A stretch of DNA of 64,000 nt, taken from positions 27,463,398 through 27,527,397 of the forward strand of contig NC_092577.1 of assembly GCF_037975245.1 (NCBI RefSeq), written 5' to 3'. The notes under the pieces are model-generated. The model saw only the letters and a program-made list of their open reading frames with translations. It did not search any database and was not told the DNA's origin. The stretch is from Apostichopus japonicus (Eukaryota > Echinodermata > Holothuroidea > Aspidochirotida > Stichopodidae). A program made the translations under genes and the position numbers. Below, piece by piece: positions 12,840 through 24,649 of the stretch. Every line of letters starts with the position of its first letter. The first letter of the stretch is position 1.

Positions 12840-14174
12840 CAGGGGCGTATCCAGGGGGGGGGGCGCAACAGGCGCGCGCCCCCGCCTATTGGCCGTCACC
12901 AAAAAAAAAAAAGTTTAGCCAAAAAAAAAAAAATTGATGACGACCTTTATGTGAGATGTCGGTGATCGCTCAACCCCCCCCCCCCCCTTCCGTATGCTTT
13001 ATTTTTTGTTTGCAAAAAAAAAGGTTCTGGCGAAGTTCGGCGGCATAATAGTTTTAGAAACATAGATGGTAATTGTGTTTGTATTATCACTATAAACACT
13101 AAGTGACATGCCAGCCATACTAAATTGTGCATTTTGTGTCCATATTTACTAGAAATGTTGCTTATTATTAAGGTCGAAAAATGGATCACATATGGCCATG
13201 GGCGGCGATCCTGGGTGGAGGGGGATATATCCCCCCATGAAAATGGGTGGAGGGGATGTAATGCACCATATCCCCCCCCCCCCACCAAATGCCAGGGATA
13301 AGAATATTTTCATGCCTACATTTATGCATCTTCGTTAATGTACGGCTCTTTTTTAGCTTCATTTCTCGCCTACCATAAACGCAGTGCGATCTTTTCAAAT
13401 AAAGCGTCTTTATAAAGCAAAAATAGTTGACTGTAGGCTTCATTGGCCCTATAACAACAAAATGTATTATTGCGCCCACGGTATTGATATAGTACATATA
13501 TGCACCCTCATAGTATTCATATAGGCCCTATAGTAGGCCTACACACGTACATGTTCCCTCGAACAGCTGAGAATCTCATGTAACCAGGGTAATGCTTAAT
13601 ACACGTTTCACCTGGATGCCCTAGCAATCGGTACCTACTATGTGTAATTGTGTATTGCATGTGTATAAGCCTGTAATAGCCTGCATGAGGCCATTTTCTT
13701 ATATCGAATAATATAAAAGAGCTCTCGAACATTCTAACGTTGCGCCTGAAACAAGATTGACAGGGGCAATTTTCCCAAAATAACACCCGAAATTAAAAAA
13801 AAAGTATTTTGGATCCTGATTATGAGATATTTCGGACATGACATCCCTATTTTAAAGTTGGGTATATGCCGCTTGGAAACCTCGGGAAGTGCCGTTTCCG
13901 GCCATCTAGAGGGTTTGTTAATCCCAAAATTTTCTTGTACGCTTCGCGCCAACCCATGGTGGCGCTACGCTTAGATAATCAACAAGGTCATATCCCCCCC
14001 TCCCCCCCCCCACTCGGAAGTACGGATCGCCGCCCATGCATATGACACCATTTTGCATTTCAGCCCTTCTTCGAAAGCAAAAATTGTACACCCCTCCCCT
14101 TAGACCCATCCCCCAGGACGGCGATCATTCATGCCTGGCGCCCCCCCTATTGGAAAATCCTGGATACGCCCCTG
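12840..14174. mobile_element. outer TIR element, CAGGGGCGTATCCAGG ends
   Basis: The left end CAGGGGCGTATCCAGG (12840-12855) and right end CCTGGATACGCCCCTG (14159-14174) are exact 16-bp inverted repeats. Only TGATT is shared directly outside both ends (12835-12839 and 14175-14179), not the full 8 bp expected of hAT, so these termini could belong to one element or to two. A second element (13197-14038) is nested inside. Long poly-C and poly-A tracts follow the left end. Confidence 0.6.
13197..14038. mobile_element. nested hAT-like element, 8-bp TSD (7/8)
   Basis: The terminal inverted repeats are CATGGGCGGCGATCC at 13197 and its complement ending at 14038. Flanking direct repeats are CATATGGC (13189-13196) and CATATGAC (14039-14046), 7 of 8 identical. 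The interior carries the shared GCCATCT/CGCGCCAAC module at about 13875-13978. No transposase is encoded. Confidence 0.72.
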
Positions 14175-14509
14175 TGATTGGCCTAATCTGTTGGGCGGGG
14201 CTTGCAAATTTTGAATGAAGTTTGTAGAATCTACAGATAACTCAATAAAAATAATGATTATTAATATGAAAATTGCATAGAACGGTGTTATTTTCGCTTT
14301 TAGGGCAGAAAGCTGGAAAAGTCGAGGTTAAAATTTGGCAAACACATATGAGACTTTAACTGACGTCACATTTAAATACATCTTTAATATATTTACGGAT
14401 ATCTATATATTACCGTCATTTCAGAGGATATCTGACGCGTGAAATGTAGAAACTATTCAAATTAAAGTTGAAGGTTTACATTCTTGTTCAAGGCCAAGGC
14501 CGTCTCACA

Positions 14510-14806
14510 CGACTTTAAAACTTAACCCCTGGCCATTGGTAACTTGTCACACCTACACACCAAAGTGTACACAATTCAAACAATCTATCCTGGGGCACCA
14601 CAGTGCACCACAGCCACATCCACGTGTCCACCGGCGCACACAACTATATTTACAAGTTCCTCGCAAGTCCCCATTTATACACCTGGATGAAGCGAGGCAA
14701 TGGAGATAAAGTGCCTTGCCCAAGGACACAACGCAATGATCTGGCCAGGACTCGAACTTGCAATCCTTAGATCACAGTTCACTATACCTGAACACAACGC
14801 CCCCTT
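14510..14806 (-). mobile_element. tRNA-derived SINE
   Basis: On the minus strand the head contains a B-box-like AGTTCGAGTCCTGG near 14750, followed by TCCTTGGGCAAGGCACTTTA and CCAGGTGTATAAATGGG. The same internal words recur in the plus-strand copy at 36366-36605, which marks a dispersed family. The 3' part is diverged and its end is not sharply defined. Confidence 0.65.
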
Positions 14807-14959
14807 AATAATTCGATATATGTAACTTCCGTGATACTATTTTAACAATATCTGACGTCTTGTTTAGAGATATCTCCTTCTATCTTCCATCCAATAATAA
14901 AATACAAAACGGGTTGCCATATGGAAGACTATTCCAGCTTTGATTAGTTAACTCTAAGG

Positions 14960-15600
14960 ATATGCGGTGGACAGTAATTTACTATACACCCTTTCCGCGG
15001 TGGATACTAACTCACAATACACCCTACCCGCGGTGAGCATTTACTCACTAAACACCCTATCCGCGGTGGATATTTACTCACTATACACCCTATCCGCGGT
15101 GAACATTTACTCACTATACACCCTATCTGCGGTGGACAGTTACTTACTATATACACAATATCCGCGGTGGACAGTTACTCACTACACGCCCTTTCCGCGG
15201 TGGACATTTACTCACTATACACCCTATCCGCGGTGGACATTCACTCACTATACACCCTATCCGCGGTGGACAGAAGCTCACTACACATTCTATCCGCGGT
15301 GGACAGTTACTTACTGTACACCATATCCGCGGTGGACAGTTACTCACTATACACCCTATCCGCGGTGGACATTCACTCACTATACACCCTATCCGCGGTG
15401 GACAGAAGCTCACTACACATTCTATCCGCGGTGGACAGTTACTTACTGTACACCATATCCGCGGTGGACAGTTACTCACTATACACCCTATCCGCGGTGG
15501 ACATTTACTCACTATACACACTGTCCGCTGTGGTCAGTAACTAACTATACACGCTATCCGGCCGTGGTGGACATAAGCTCACTATACACACTGTCCGCTA
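14960..15600. repeat. 33-bp CCGCGG minisatellite
   Basis: About 19 units of roughly 33 bp, each with CCGCGGTGGACA and ACTCACTATACACCC. More than a dozen units retain the CCGCGG palindrome. A 99-bp block (three units) is duplicated exactly within 15240-15480, which shows unequal exchange. The long ORFs on both strands are translations of the repeat. Confidence 0.9.
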
Positions 15601-15662
15601 TCTACTTATATACACACACATATATATATAATTATATATATATGTGTGTGTGTGTGTGTGTA
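15601..15662. repeat. (CA)n(TA)n(TG)n palindromic microsatellite
   Basis: ACACACA, then alternating AT, then TGTGTGTG forms a nearly perfect hairpin at the end of the 33-bp array. Confidence 0.8.
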
Positions 15663-17399
15663 TTATTGGGCCCACTTATTGACCACATAGCCCGGTTAAT
15701 CCCTGGCCCGGGCTTTTTATCCCTGACCCCTTCTCTTCAGGACTTCAAGTCTCCCAGACCAAATCCCTAAGCGAATTTACACGTTCCGTATCCATCACAG
15801 CGGTTGCAATATCACTTAGAGCCCGTGAACAAAGTACCACATGTATCCCCTAGATCAGAAATGGGTAATTATAACCACTCACCCACCGATTGCATGTAAT
15901 TACTAGAGGGCGGTGTTTTTGTTCGCATCATGTTGAAATGTCTAAGGGGAGGGTTGTCTTGGAAAAACAGTTAACCATTAAGATCAATAACCAATATATT
16001 GCTACTTTCAAAAGTATCATGCGAACACTAGATTTGTAGCCCTTTGCGACAGGGGAAAGTAAGTTTACCAGAGGCTATATATCTTCTGTGTGCCCGGTAA
16101 AGCCAGATTCAACGAGCGCCGAAGTACCGAGAAGTCCCTTGTAGTCAGTCCCCAACGAGCGAGTTAATGAGCTCAGAGAGCAGTTTTCTTGTAGACCCGC
16201 CCCCAAAATTTGGTCAGACGTATGAAATTTCGTGAAACTGCTTGAGACCTACCCCTCTGGTTTAAATGTTTAAATAATGCAAAAAAGGCGTCGCTATCCA
16301 CCATGACGCGGTGAGTTGAATCTCACAACATTTATTTTTCGTAATAAAACAGTAAAAGTTTCTATTTTTGTTGTACTTTCTGATAAATCTCCATTGAATT
16401 TGGCCCCTTTTTCTCATGGCTCCAAAACGTGCCGTTAATTTGCCGTGAACTAACTTCGTTACAGGAGAAAAATGCACATTTTTGGTTAAATTGGCTTAAT
16501 TAGACTATGTTCTTTTAATTGATGCCAAATTCGCGATTGTCTTGCCAATAATCAACGTATAAACTTACGGCAAAACACAGCGTTATGTATACAGATGTTA
16601 GGACTTTGTATTGGCTCTGCGTGTACATGTAATGATGCACATTGCTTTAGTCGTGGAAAACGCCATGTCAAACTATAGTGTACACACCTCATACTTCATT
16701 ATATTATTACTATAGCCCTAAAATATAGGAGCAGAAAATGCTAATCTTCTTTGAACACATTATGCAAGCTCCGGAGATGAAGTGTAGCCTAGGAAAAAAA
16801 TTACCTCGCACTAACCACAGCAAAATATCACCCTTTTTCCATGGTAAACTGTGGTACAACATACCACAATTTGACTGGGGTTAACTAGAGCTTGGTCTGG
16901 CCATTTTTAAGCCAAAATGCCCTCTCATGTGTCATATTTAGTTGTATGTTGTTAAAACTTGCATGTTTCCACAAAACTAGCCCACTAAAAAGGCCCCTGT
17001 CTCGAGTATACCATCAAGGCTACATAAGCTGATTACTAGCAACCCCATTTACAATTTCAGGAGGGTGAATTTGTTGAGTGTCTGATTGCAGCGAGTAAAA
17101 GTAGCGATTGTATACGACTCGACATTGCTTGCATATATTGTTATGTGTGGATGTACCAAATCGATGTATTGGCAGTGAGTATTTCATGATCTCCAGGCGT
17201 CCTTAAGCCCCTATTCACACATAAAAGTCATTTCACGGCCATGAATAGTTCCTCCTATATATCATTCGATATAAGCATTATGATATAAGCAATTCAATTC
17301 CATTGGTTTTATCACGCTTAGTTATAGTATTTCGCGCAATACGTACCAACGTGGAACGGGACATTCCCCCACTTTACTCGTAACCTGTATTCGTAACCT
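15663..17399. other. no gene recognised
   Basis: AT-rich sequence without a convincing ORF, RNA gene or array. Confidence 0.4.
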
Positions 17400-17815
17400 A
17401 CGGAAGCCCATTGGGGCCAAGGTTGTTTTTCCCCCTTGAAATCCGAAATCTACGGATCCCCATTAGAGCCAAGGTTGGTTTTTTCCCTTGAAATCTGAAA
17501 TCCTTATTTTAAAATCCGAATTCTATTTTTTTAAATCCGAAATCCTTATTTTAAAATCCGAATTCTATTTTTTAAAATCCCAAATCCTTATTTTAAAATC
17601 CGAAATCTCTTTTTCAAAATCCGAAATCTATTTATTTTAAAATCCGAAATCTGTATTTTAAAATCCGAAATCCTTATTTTAAAATCCGAAATCTATTTTT
17701 CGAAATCCGAAATCTGTTTTTAAAAATCCGAAATCCTTATTTTAAAATCCGAAATCTATTTTTTGAAATCCGAAATCTGTTTTTTAAAATCCGAAATCTG
17801 TTTTTCCTTCATCAA
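17400..17815. repeat. AATCCGAAATC minisatellite
   Basis: Starts with two ~60-bp copies containing GCCAAGGTTG, then about 16 short units of 20-24 bp built of TTTTAAAATCCGAAATC. Unit lengths vary through the T and A runs. Confidence 0.85.
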
Positions 17816-19917
17816 ATTCAATCATTACCAGACATATAAATTGGCTAATGACCGAGAAATTGACCTTCGAAAATGATAAGTTTCACCTAATTAAATATTA
17901 ATGAGGTGTGACGTCAAGAAACCCCGTGCATATTCTACAAGAAAAGAAAGCACTTTTTCGCACCGTTGGGACTGACTGGTTGAGGTGTTGGGGTCATCCC
18001 TCAGAATGTTGCTTTCTATACCATTCTTGACCATTTGAAAGCGAAAATGCTGGTTGTGTCCTGTAGATGCAAACTTTCGTTGCTATTTATAGGTAACACT
18101 TCATGACAAACATAACATGGTACGGTAAAACAAAATGGGTGTTGATCATCTGTTACTTTTACTTATAAATAGGGCGTCAATCATCGGGGTGGGGTGGGGA
18201 GGAACACGTCCCTACTTTCTGAAGGGTCAAAAGGGTGCAAAAGCATCACTGTGTAACCTACATGTTTCTCGATGTTCGTCAACGGCTCTCTAGAGATTCT
18301 ACTCAGGCTACGGCCCTGAATTATCTTTATTGTTTATGTTTCTCAGGTTTTGTTTCCGATAATGGGAATAATGTGTCCAGTGAATGTACCCAATGTGTCT
18401 AGTGAATGCACCCAATGGTGCTTTTTAAATGTACTTATTGTCACTGCTGTATGCAGGGACATGTGGGTTCGGAGAGTTCCTTATAAATACTGGGGTGTTT
18501 ACAATACCACAATCAACAAATTACAATAACACGCTGTCAAAGTTAGTGAACAATTATTGGACATCTTATTGCACTAATTTTATTACCGAACTACGTAACA
18601 ACAAAATAAATGAATTAACTTATAATTAAATATTAATTATTATTTGCCCGTTACGTTATATTGCATCCTCTATTATATTGCCCCTCTTGTTTCAGTTTAC
18701 TATACCCTGCAACGTTAAACCATAATGTTCATACTATCTGTATGAATATGACATAATATGTGTATGTTGTATTTAAGTTCGAAGCTCAAAGTGGGTAAAT
18801 ACGACGTCGCATTTGGTAACTCCAGGGTCCACCAGTTATATGGGGCCACGTTCAGGTCTGTTCCTGGTAGGTCTTCGGGCCAGACAGGAATCCCGGATTA
18901 GTTGCCTATAAGTTTCAATGTCACAAATCAGGTACTAGTTGCATTTAACTAACAAAATCGTACGTTTCCTAATTTATTAACATAGATAATATTTAGCAAG
19001 ATCATACTGTTACTTCCAATTAATAGCAATGCATCACTCCGATTGTAATTGCTTCAATTATAATATATTAATATGTTAATGTCTTTACTCAATGCATTCC
19101 ACTACTCCGTTTATATGTTTCATTCACGTCTGTAGGACGGTCATATAACTACACTTCTAGTAGTCTTCAAAATCGGCATATATCTCAATAACATATACAT
19201 TTTAATTTAAGGAATGAAATCTTACCATACAAGATGGCTAACGGTGTCCAGGACACAGGCGTTGGACTGCTTTCCAAGAAAGATGAGTCATCCAAGTTTT
19301 AAATACATATATTATATGGAAGTTACCAAGGTTGCGGTATAATTGTAAAGTTCCTACTGCCGTCCCTATGACAGACGCCACGTGCTCTTATCTATAGCTT
19401 TGGAAGGTAGTCAAACTATCAGTACAAACTTCGCACCAGGCGTTATGCCCGGCCTGTACCTAATAACGTTCTACGTGCAATGTTGATACCTGTCTGTATC
19501 TCAACCTCGAATGATATTACACAATTCACTTATATACCTCGCAACACAGGTGTATAAACAATACCCTACCAAGTTGGACTTATTTTATTCCTATTGAAAC
19601 CAACTAGCTGACTCACTATAACTTGTGACGTTTAGAAGTTTTGGAATTTATTTCATTGGTAACGTGCCAATAGGGACTATACCTGTAAAATTTACTAACC
19701 GAAATGACCTATTAACCTTCGGCTGGATATATGCTAATTTAGCCGATGAACTAACGAAATAAAAGGAAAACAAAATGGACCATTAATGTTGCGGTTGCAG
19801 TTATACATTTTTTTATTTTTTATTTACTTTATTTTATTTTATTTTTACTTTATTTTATTTTGTTTTTCTATTTTCCAACATATATTACTACTACTCTAAC
19901 ACATACTACAACATTAA
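17816..19917. other. no gene recognised
   Basis: AT-rich. A hAT-terminus-like pair may exist near 18174-18325 (AGGGCGTCAATC and GGCTACGGCCCTG), without a matching TSD. A T-rich tract with TTTTATTTTA repeats lies at 19808-19875. Confidence 0.35.
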
Positions 19918-20481
19918 CTACACCAACGCCCTACTCAAAAAATCGGCACCAACATTTTCTCTACCCCTTATTACTCGGATAATGTATCGAAAGGGTTGAA
20001 ACGTTAAAGCCCATCGCATAATGCGTCCGTTGGCAATTTTGGATTTGCGCATACAACTGAGAGCTTGGTGATCCGTTTCAATAATGAACTCGGTACCATA
20101 AAGGTACGGCTCAAATTTCTGTGTTGCCCAGACAATGGCCGAACATCCTCTTTCTACAACGGAGTAATTTTTCTGAGGCTTTGAAAACTTCTTACTCGCG
20201 TACGCAATAGGAAATTTAGTCTCGGCCTCTTCTTGCAATAAAACTGCTGCAATCCCTATGTCACTAGCATCTGTTCTAAGGATGAATTGCCTTGACACAT
20301 TTGGTAGTTTTAATATTGGAGAATTACTAAGTTTTTGTTTTAACAACTGAAAAGCCCTATGTTGCGGTTCTTCCCATCTAATTTTGGTTGGTTCCCATTT
20401 TTTAATCTGTCGGTTAATGTTACCATATGTTGGCATGTTGAAGACATCTGTATAACAAGATGATTTTATTCTTCTGTGCAA
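19918..20481 (-). pseudogene. Ty3/gypsy pol fragment (RNase H)
   Basis: A 187-residue uninterrupted ORF homologous to the end of reverse transcriptase and the RNase H domain of a Ty3/gypsy-type Pol polyprotein. RNase H acidic residues are in place: D71 in LRTDASD, E110 in YSVVERG, D137 in IETDHQA and D180 in GADFLSR. The region before residue 60 resembles the RT thumb and connection. The ORF stops right after the RNase H domain; no integrase, RT palm, gag or LTR was found nearby, so it is a truncated copy. The absence of internal stops suggests a fairly recent insertion. The named ATG may not be a real start. Confidence 0.85.
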
Positions 20482-21269
20482 AGTTTAAGAATGTTCCGTT
20501 TTGGGTTTAAGTTTCAATTTGATTAATTTAAAATGATTTAATTAATCATGATAAAGGCCCTAAGTTACACCGGATGTTAAATAGATACGTTTTACTTAAT
20601 TTATAAGTCTAGTCGCTTGTCAGATGTGACTTTTGCTGAAAATAAACTCATGACTGGAAAATCAATTCAGAGAGCAAACAGAAGCAAACTTGAAGATTTC
20701 CAGATGCGCAAACTTGAAGATTTCCAGATGCGAGTCCACTCTCAGGTAGCTCCTGTACCCCATCAGGGCCCCTAAGGCTGGCTCCTGGTCCCCACCCAAT
20801 AAAGGCGTTGGGCCAAGGCGCTCGCGGTATACGCTAACTCCTTCAGTTTGATCCATGTTCAGTCCTTCAGCCCCTCCCATCCCCCACTTTTCAATTGGGA
20901 TTGACGCCCCTGCTTACGAAGGTAATTTAATGAATCATTCGAAGGAACAATGTAAAGCATAAGTTACATGTATACGTGCGTTGTCCCCCTACCTTTAAAC
21001 GAGTTGCTTTCTGCGCTATGAGAAATAAATAACTTAGTACTGAAGTTCACAAACAACGCAAAGATATATAACGTTTCATGTTTTCTTTAGTCTTCCGTTA
21101 TACCATGCGTGCATTTTGAATTTCTATACTACTTACTAGGGTAACAGGTGTTTTACACCTTACCACAATGGAACTGTTAAAGCATCTTAATACGGTTATA
21201 AGCTCCCGGAAATGCACGGAGCTGATATGCGCGTCGTAATGTGTGATTTCTTCAATTGCTAACAATTAT
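20482..21269. other. no gene; transposon-end fragment
   Basis: A 27-bp direct duplication (CAAACTTGAAGATTTCCAGA core) lies at about 20684-20732. A terminus TTGACGCCCCTG ends near 20912 and resembles other CAGGGGCG ends in the window read in reverse. No partner end was found. Confidence 0.4.
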
Positions 21270-21985
21270 CTCACCTCACCACACCACATATACCCTTTAT
21301 TATCTCACCACAACCCCACGTATACCCTTTATTATCTCACCACCACACCACATATACCCTTTATTATCTCACCACAACCCCACAGGTACCCATTATTATC
21401 TAACCACACCACATATACCCTTTATTATCTCACCACACCACACCACATATACCGGTACCCTTTATTATCTCACCACACCACATATACCCTTTATTATCTC
21501 ACCACACCACATATACCGGTACCCTTTATTATCTCACCACAACCCCACATATACCCTTTATTATCTCACCACACCACATATACCCGTTTTCATCGCACCA
21601 CACCACATATGCCCTTTATTATCTCTCCACAACCCCACATATACTCTTTATTATCTAACCACACCACATATACCCTTTATTATCTCACCACACCACACCA
21701 CATATACCGGTACCCTTTATTATCTCACCACACCACATATACCCTTTATTATCTCACCACACCACACCACATATACCGGTACCCTTTATTATCTCACCAC
21801 AACCCCACATATACCCTTTATTATCTCACCACACCACATATACCCGTTTTTATCTCACCACACCACATATGCCCTTTATTATCTCACCACAACCCCACAT
21901 ATACTCTTTATTATCTCACCACACCACATATACTCTTTATTATCTCACCACAACCCCACACATACCCTTTATTATCCATATATAT
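21270..21985. repeat. CTCACCACACCACATATACC minisatellite
   Basis: About 24 units of 25-35 bp combining CCCTTTATTATCTCACCAC with an ACACCACATATA or ACCCCACATATA variant. Variant units (with ACCGGTACC, ACCCGTTTT or ACTCTTTA) recur in the same order, so blocks of several units were duplicated. The repeat reads open in more than one frame, giving 248- and 311-residue ORFs that are not genes. Confidence 0.9.
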
Positions 21986-22859
21986 GCTCTTTCAGCAAGT
22001 AAATGTTATTACACAAATCTTTTCAAATCAAACTGGTCATGCTAGATACGGGTGTAAGTTGTGTTATAATCTGGCTATTCATATGGAAATGCTTGAGGGG
22101 GGGGGGGGGGGGAACCCCATTTCCCATATGGCCAGCAGTTACTGCTATACCAATGATACATCTCTCACACGTATGTAATGCCCCACATACCGGCATGCTC
22201 GAAAATACAAGGTAAACCTACATATACTAATTGAATAACTTAACAGCTGCGCAATGATTACATTTAGATCAAGATCTTTTTCCTGCCCTTTTCCGTGAAA
22301 AGGAATCGACGAGGGGGTTTTCTTTTCTTTAACATACATTGGCAAGGTCAGAGCGCCCTCAGTCTCTGAACCTTGGCCAGATCTTTGTCAAGTGGTTGCT
22401 TCTCACAATGATAAACAATTTCTCTAACACTGAAATCAGGTGCTTTAGCTAACAAATGAAATTACAGGAAAAATGCGAGGGCGGTGCGAGCCCAATATTT
22501 CAAATCACCACTCGGTCAAACCCATAGCACAAATCACCACTCGGCCAAAACAATAGCACAAATCACTGATATGAAGTTACGTATTCATTACGTATTTTCT
22601 GATGCTGATTAAGTCAATACGTCTTTTTGGCCACATATACCAGCTAATGAGTATTACTTGTGTTAGTCCGCAAAGTGAGAATAATGTGCTAATAACTTGT
22701 ATGAATAATGAAGAGATAGGGTAGTTGATACATGGGTATGAGCAGAAGAGTGGAATCAGGACGCGACCAGCTCTTTTAAGCCTACCCCCATATACAACCC
22801 ATCGAATTCTTATATTGAAGTTATAAACTATCCTACACAGGCAAAGATCACACTAAGAC
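21986..22859. other. no gene recognised
   Basis: Contains a 16-nt G run at about 22097-22112 and a short duplication CAAATCACCACTCGG at 22500-22550. No coding signal. Confidence 0.4.
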
Positions 22860-22864
22860 TCGTT

Positions 22865-23030
22865 AGTTTCACCCCACCCCCACATTATAACACACTAAGA
22901 GTGGGTTTCACCCCACTCCCACATTACATCACACCAATAGTGGGTTTCACCCCACTCCCACATTATATCACACTAAGAGTGGGTTTCACCCACTCCCACA
23001 TTATATCACACTAAGAGTGGGTTTATACTG
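22865..23030. repeat. 39-bp minisatellite, 3' of gene B
   Basis: About four units containing GTGGGTTTCACCCCACTCCC then ACATTATATCACACTAAGA. The GTGGG/CCCAC parts of each unit can fold on themselves. It lies about 220 bp beyond the stop codon of gene B. Confidence 0.85.
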
Positions 23031-23250
23031 GGAATATGTAGGTGCTAGAAAAACAGCTGACGATATACCAGATCAAAATTAAAAGGTAATATGACACTGA
23101 CTGGAAAGCCTGCAGCCTGCAAGTACTTAAAATGTGATTTAAGTGATAAGCCTTTCCACGCACGATTCAAGTAGAGGTAACATTTTATCACGTGACAGTG
23201 ATTATTTAAAAGGGCCCAGGGTATTAAAGTCCGCTCAATCTCTACAGTCT

Positions 23251-24326
23251 CTACGGCCCCGCTGTTACCTGTAGTTTAATTGTGGTTTTAATTGACACGT
23301 TTCGAAGAGCTGCTTCGCTATGTAGTAAAACATATCCAAGGCTCTTGATTGGTTCTTCACAAACCTTTTGTATATTTTCCACCATCGTCCATGTCATGTC
23401 TCGTCTCCACGTATCGATTACGTCACTCGAATTACGATTAGTACTATATCTGTTCACAGTCTTACCTCCACGCTGGGTTCCGCTTGTGCTCTCTCGTAGC
23501 CACTGAGTGACGTCATCGTGTACGTCATAGCCAACAAAGTTTAAAATCTCTCGCGTTTTAGAGATCGGACTCTGCGCTAGATCTTCAAAGCGAATTAACA
23601 GGTAACGCCCCCTTAACCACGTGGGTGGATTCGTCGAGTACTGAAAGTTACGCTGCATATGCTCACAGAGATCAGCCTCGTCCAAGGCTGTTTTACCTTT
23701 ACGTCGAATTAAATCGGCATTATGTCCAGTTCCCTTGCGTGACCTCTCGGTAGGCCTCGGATCCCGAACCAAATGAATCACCCTTAAGTCTAAAGAATGA
23801 CTTAACGGCTCCAGATCTGCAATGTCCTGTAATCGTATTAACTTAACTGCCACCACATCTTGCTTTGCGCATGCGCGTTCCCATTCATCAACGGCATTCT
23901 TCTTAGTACTGTGACAAAGTTTTCTCTTTTTTAAGAGAGCATTCCTTTCACATAAATTAGCGGCCGTACTGGGTCTATCTGCATATGGATCGTCGAGTGA
24001 ACAATAGAGGGAGCTGTTGATCCTGGCAATAGCCAGCGCGGTGTAATTGCTCTCCGAGAGATTTGCCGACCGTCTTATATAGTAAGATGACAATTGAAAC
24101 AATGGTTCATAAATATAAAAGATACTAGGATGGTGATTGAAGATATCTCCGAGAAATGAAGAGCCCGATCTTTTACTGGATACGATTACAATAGCGACTC
24201 TCTTGACTTGTTTCGTTTGCTCTGGTTCTGTTGATTCGTGTGTGGTCAAGTTGTTTCTCGTAACTCCCATAGTAGATTTCCGTGTTGAATAAATGGTAGG
24301 TTCCAGTCTCACTTCTTTCTCTTCTC
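23251..24326 (-). CDS. sulfotransferase gene B, catalytic exon
   Basis: Catalytic exon of a second carbohydrate 6-O-sulfotransferase, 357 residues. It has the PAPS loop SSKRSGSSFLGDIF near 24135-24180, the 3' phosphate segment VIHLVRDPRPTERSR near 23737-23781, and the C-terminal WRRDMTW...IQKVC...SLGY signature near 23315-23385. The open frame continues upstream into a T-rich stretch (residues FFFF), which is better read as the polypyrimidine tract of an acceptor ending TTTAAAG at 24327. From there the exon starts in phase 1, as in genes A and C. The protein is closest to gene A: both share VKLIRLQDIA, then LEPLS and LDLR(I/V)IHLVRDPRP. Expected location is the Golgi membrane; the substrate cannot be told. 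Confidence 0.88.
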
Positions 24327-24649
24327 CTTTAAAGGGAATTAAAAAAAAAAAAAAATTAGACGAAAATATCACCGGACATTGATCACTGATGACTACAGTT
24401 ATTGGTTTTATATTAATATTTCAAAGTCATCACGTCAAGAATGAAATAACATTAACAGCTATGGAAAGCCATTTCATACGCACATCATTCCCCCCCCCCC
24501 CCCCCAACAACAACAACAACCATAATAAACAAGAGCCCAAGGGCACTGTGGTTCCTTGCTTGGGGTATATGACAATACACATAATATTATCAAGCAAGAT
24601 TGGGCTCAAATAGTCCAAGTAATTGTGGTCCTACATGTTCCCATAAAGT

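Noticed and set aside
14967..15770. 267-residue ORF and overlapping ORFs on both strands
   Set aside because: They are translations of the 33-bp minisatellite; several frames on both strands are open because the unit length is divisible by three.
21243..22178. 311- and 248-residue ORFs
   Set aside because: Low-complexity translation of the CTCACCACACC minisatellite in two frames.
24327..24372. N-terminal extension of gene B (IFSSNFFFF) as protein
   Set aside because: The Phe run is the T tract of a splice acceptor, and removing it gives the same phase-1 junction as in genes A and C.
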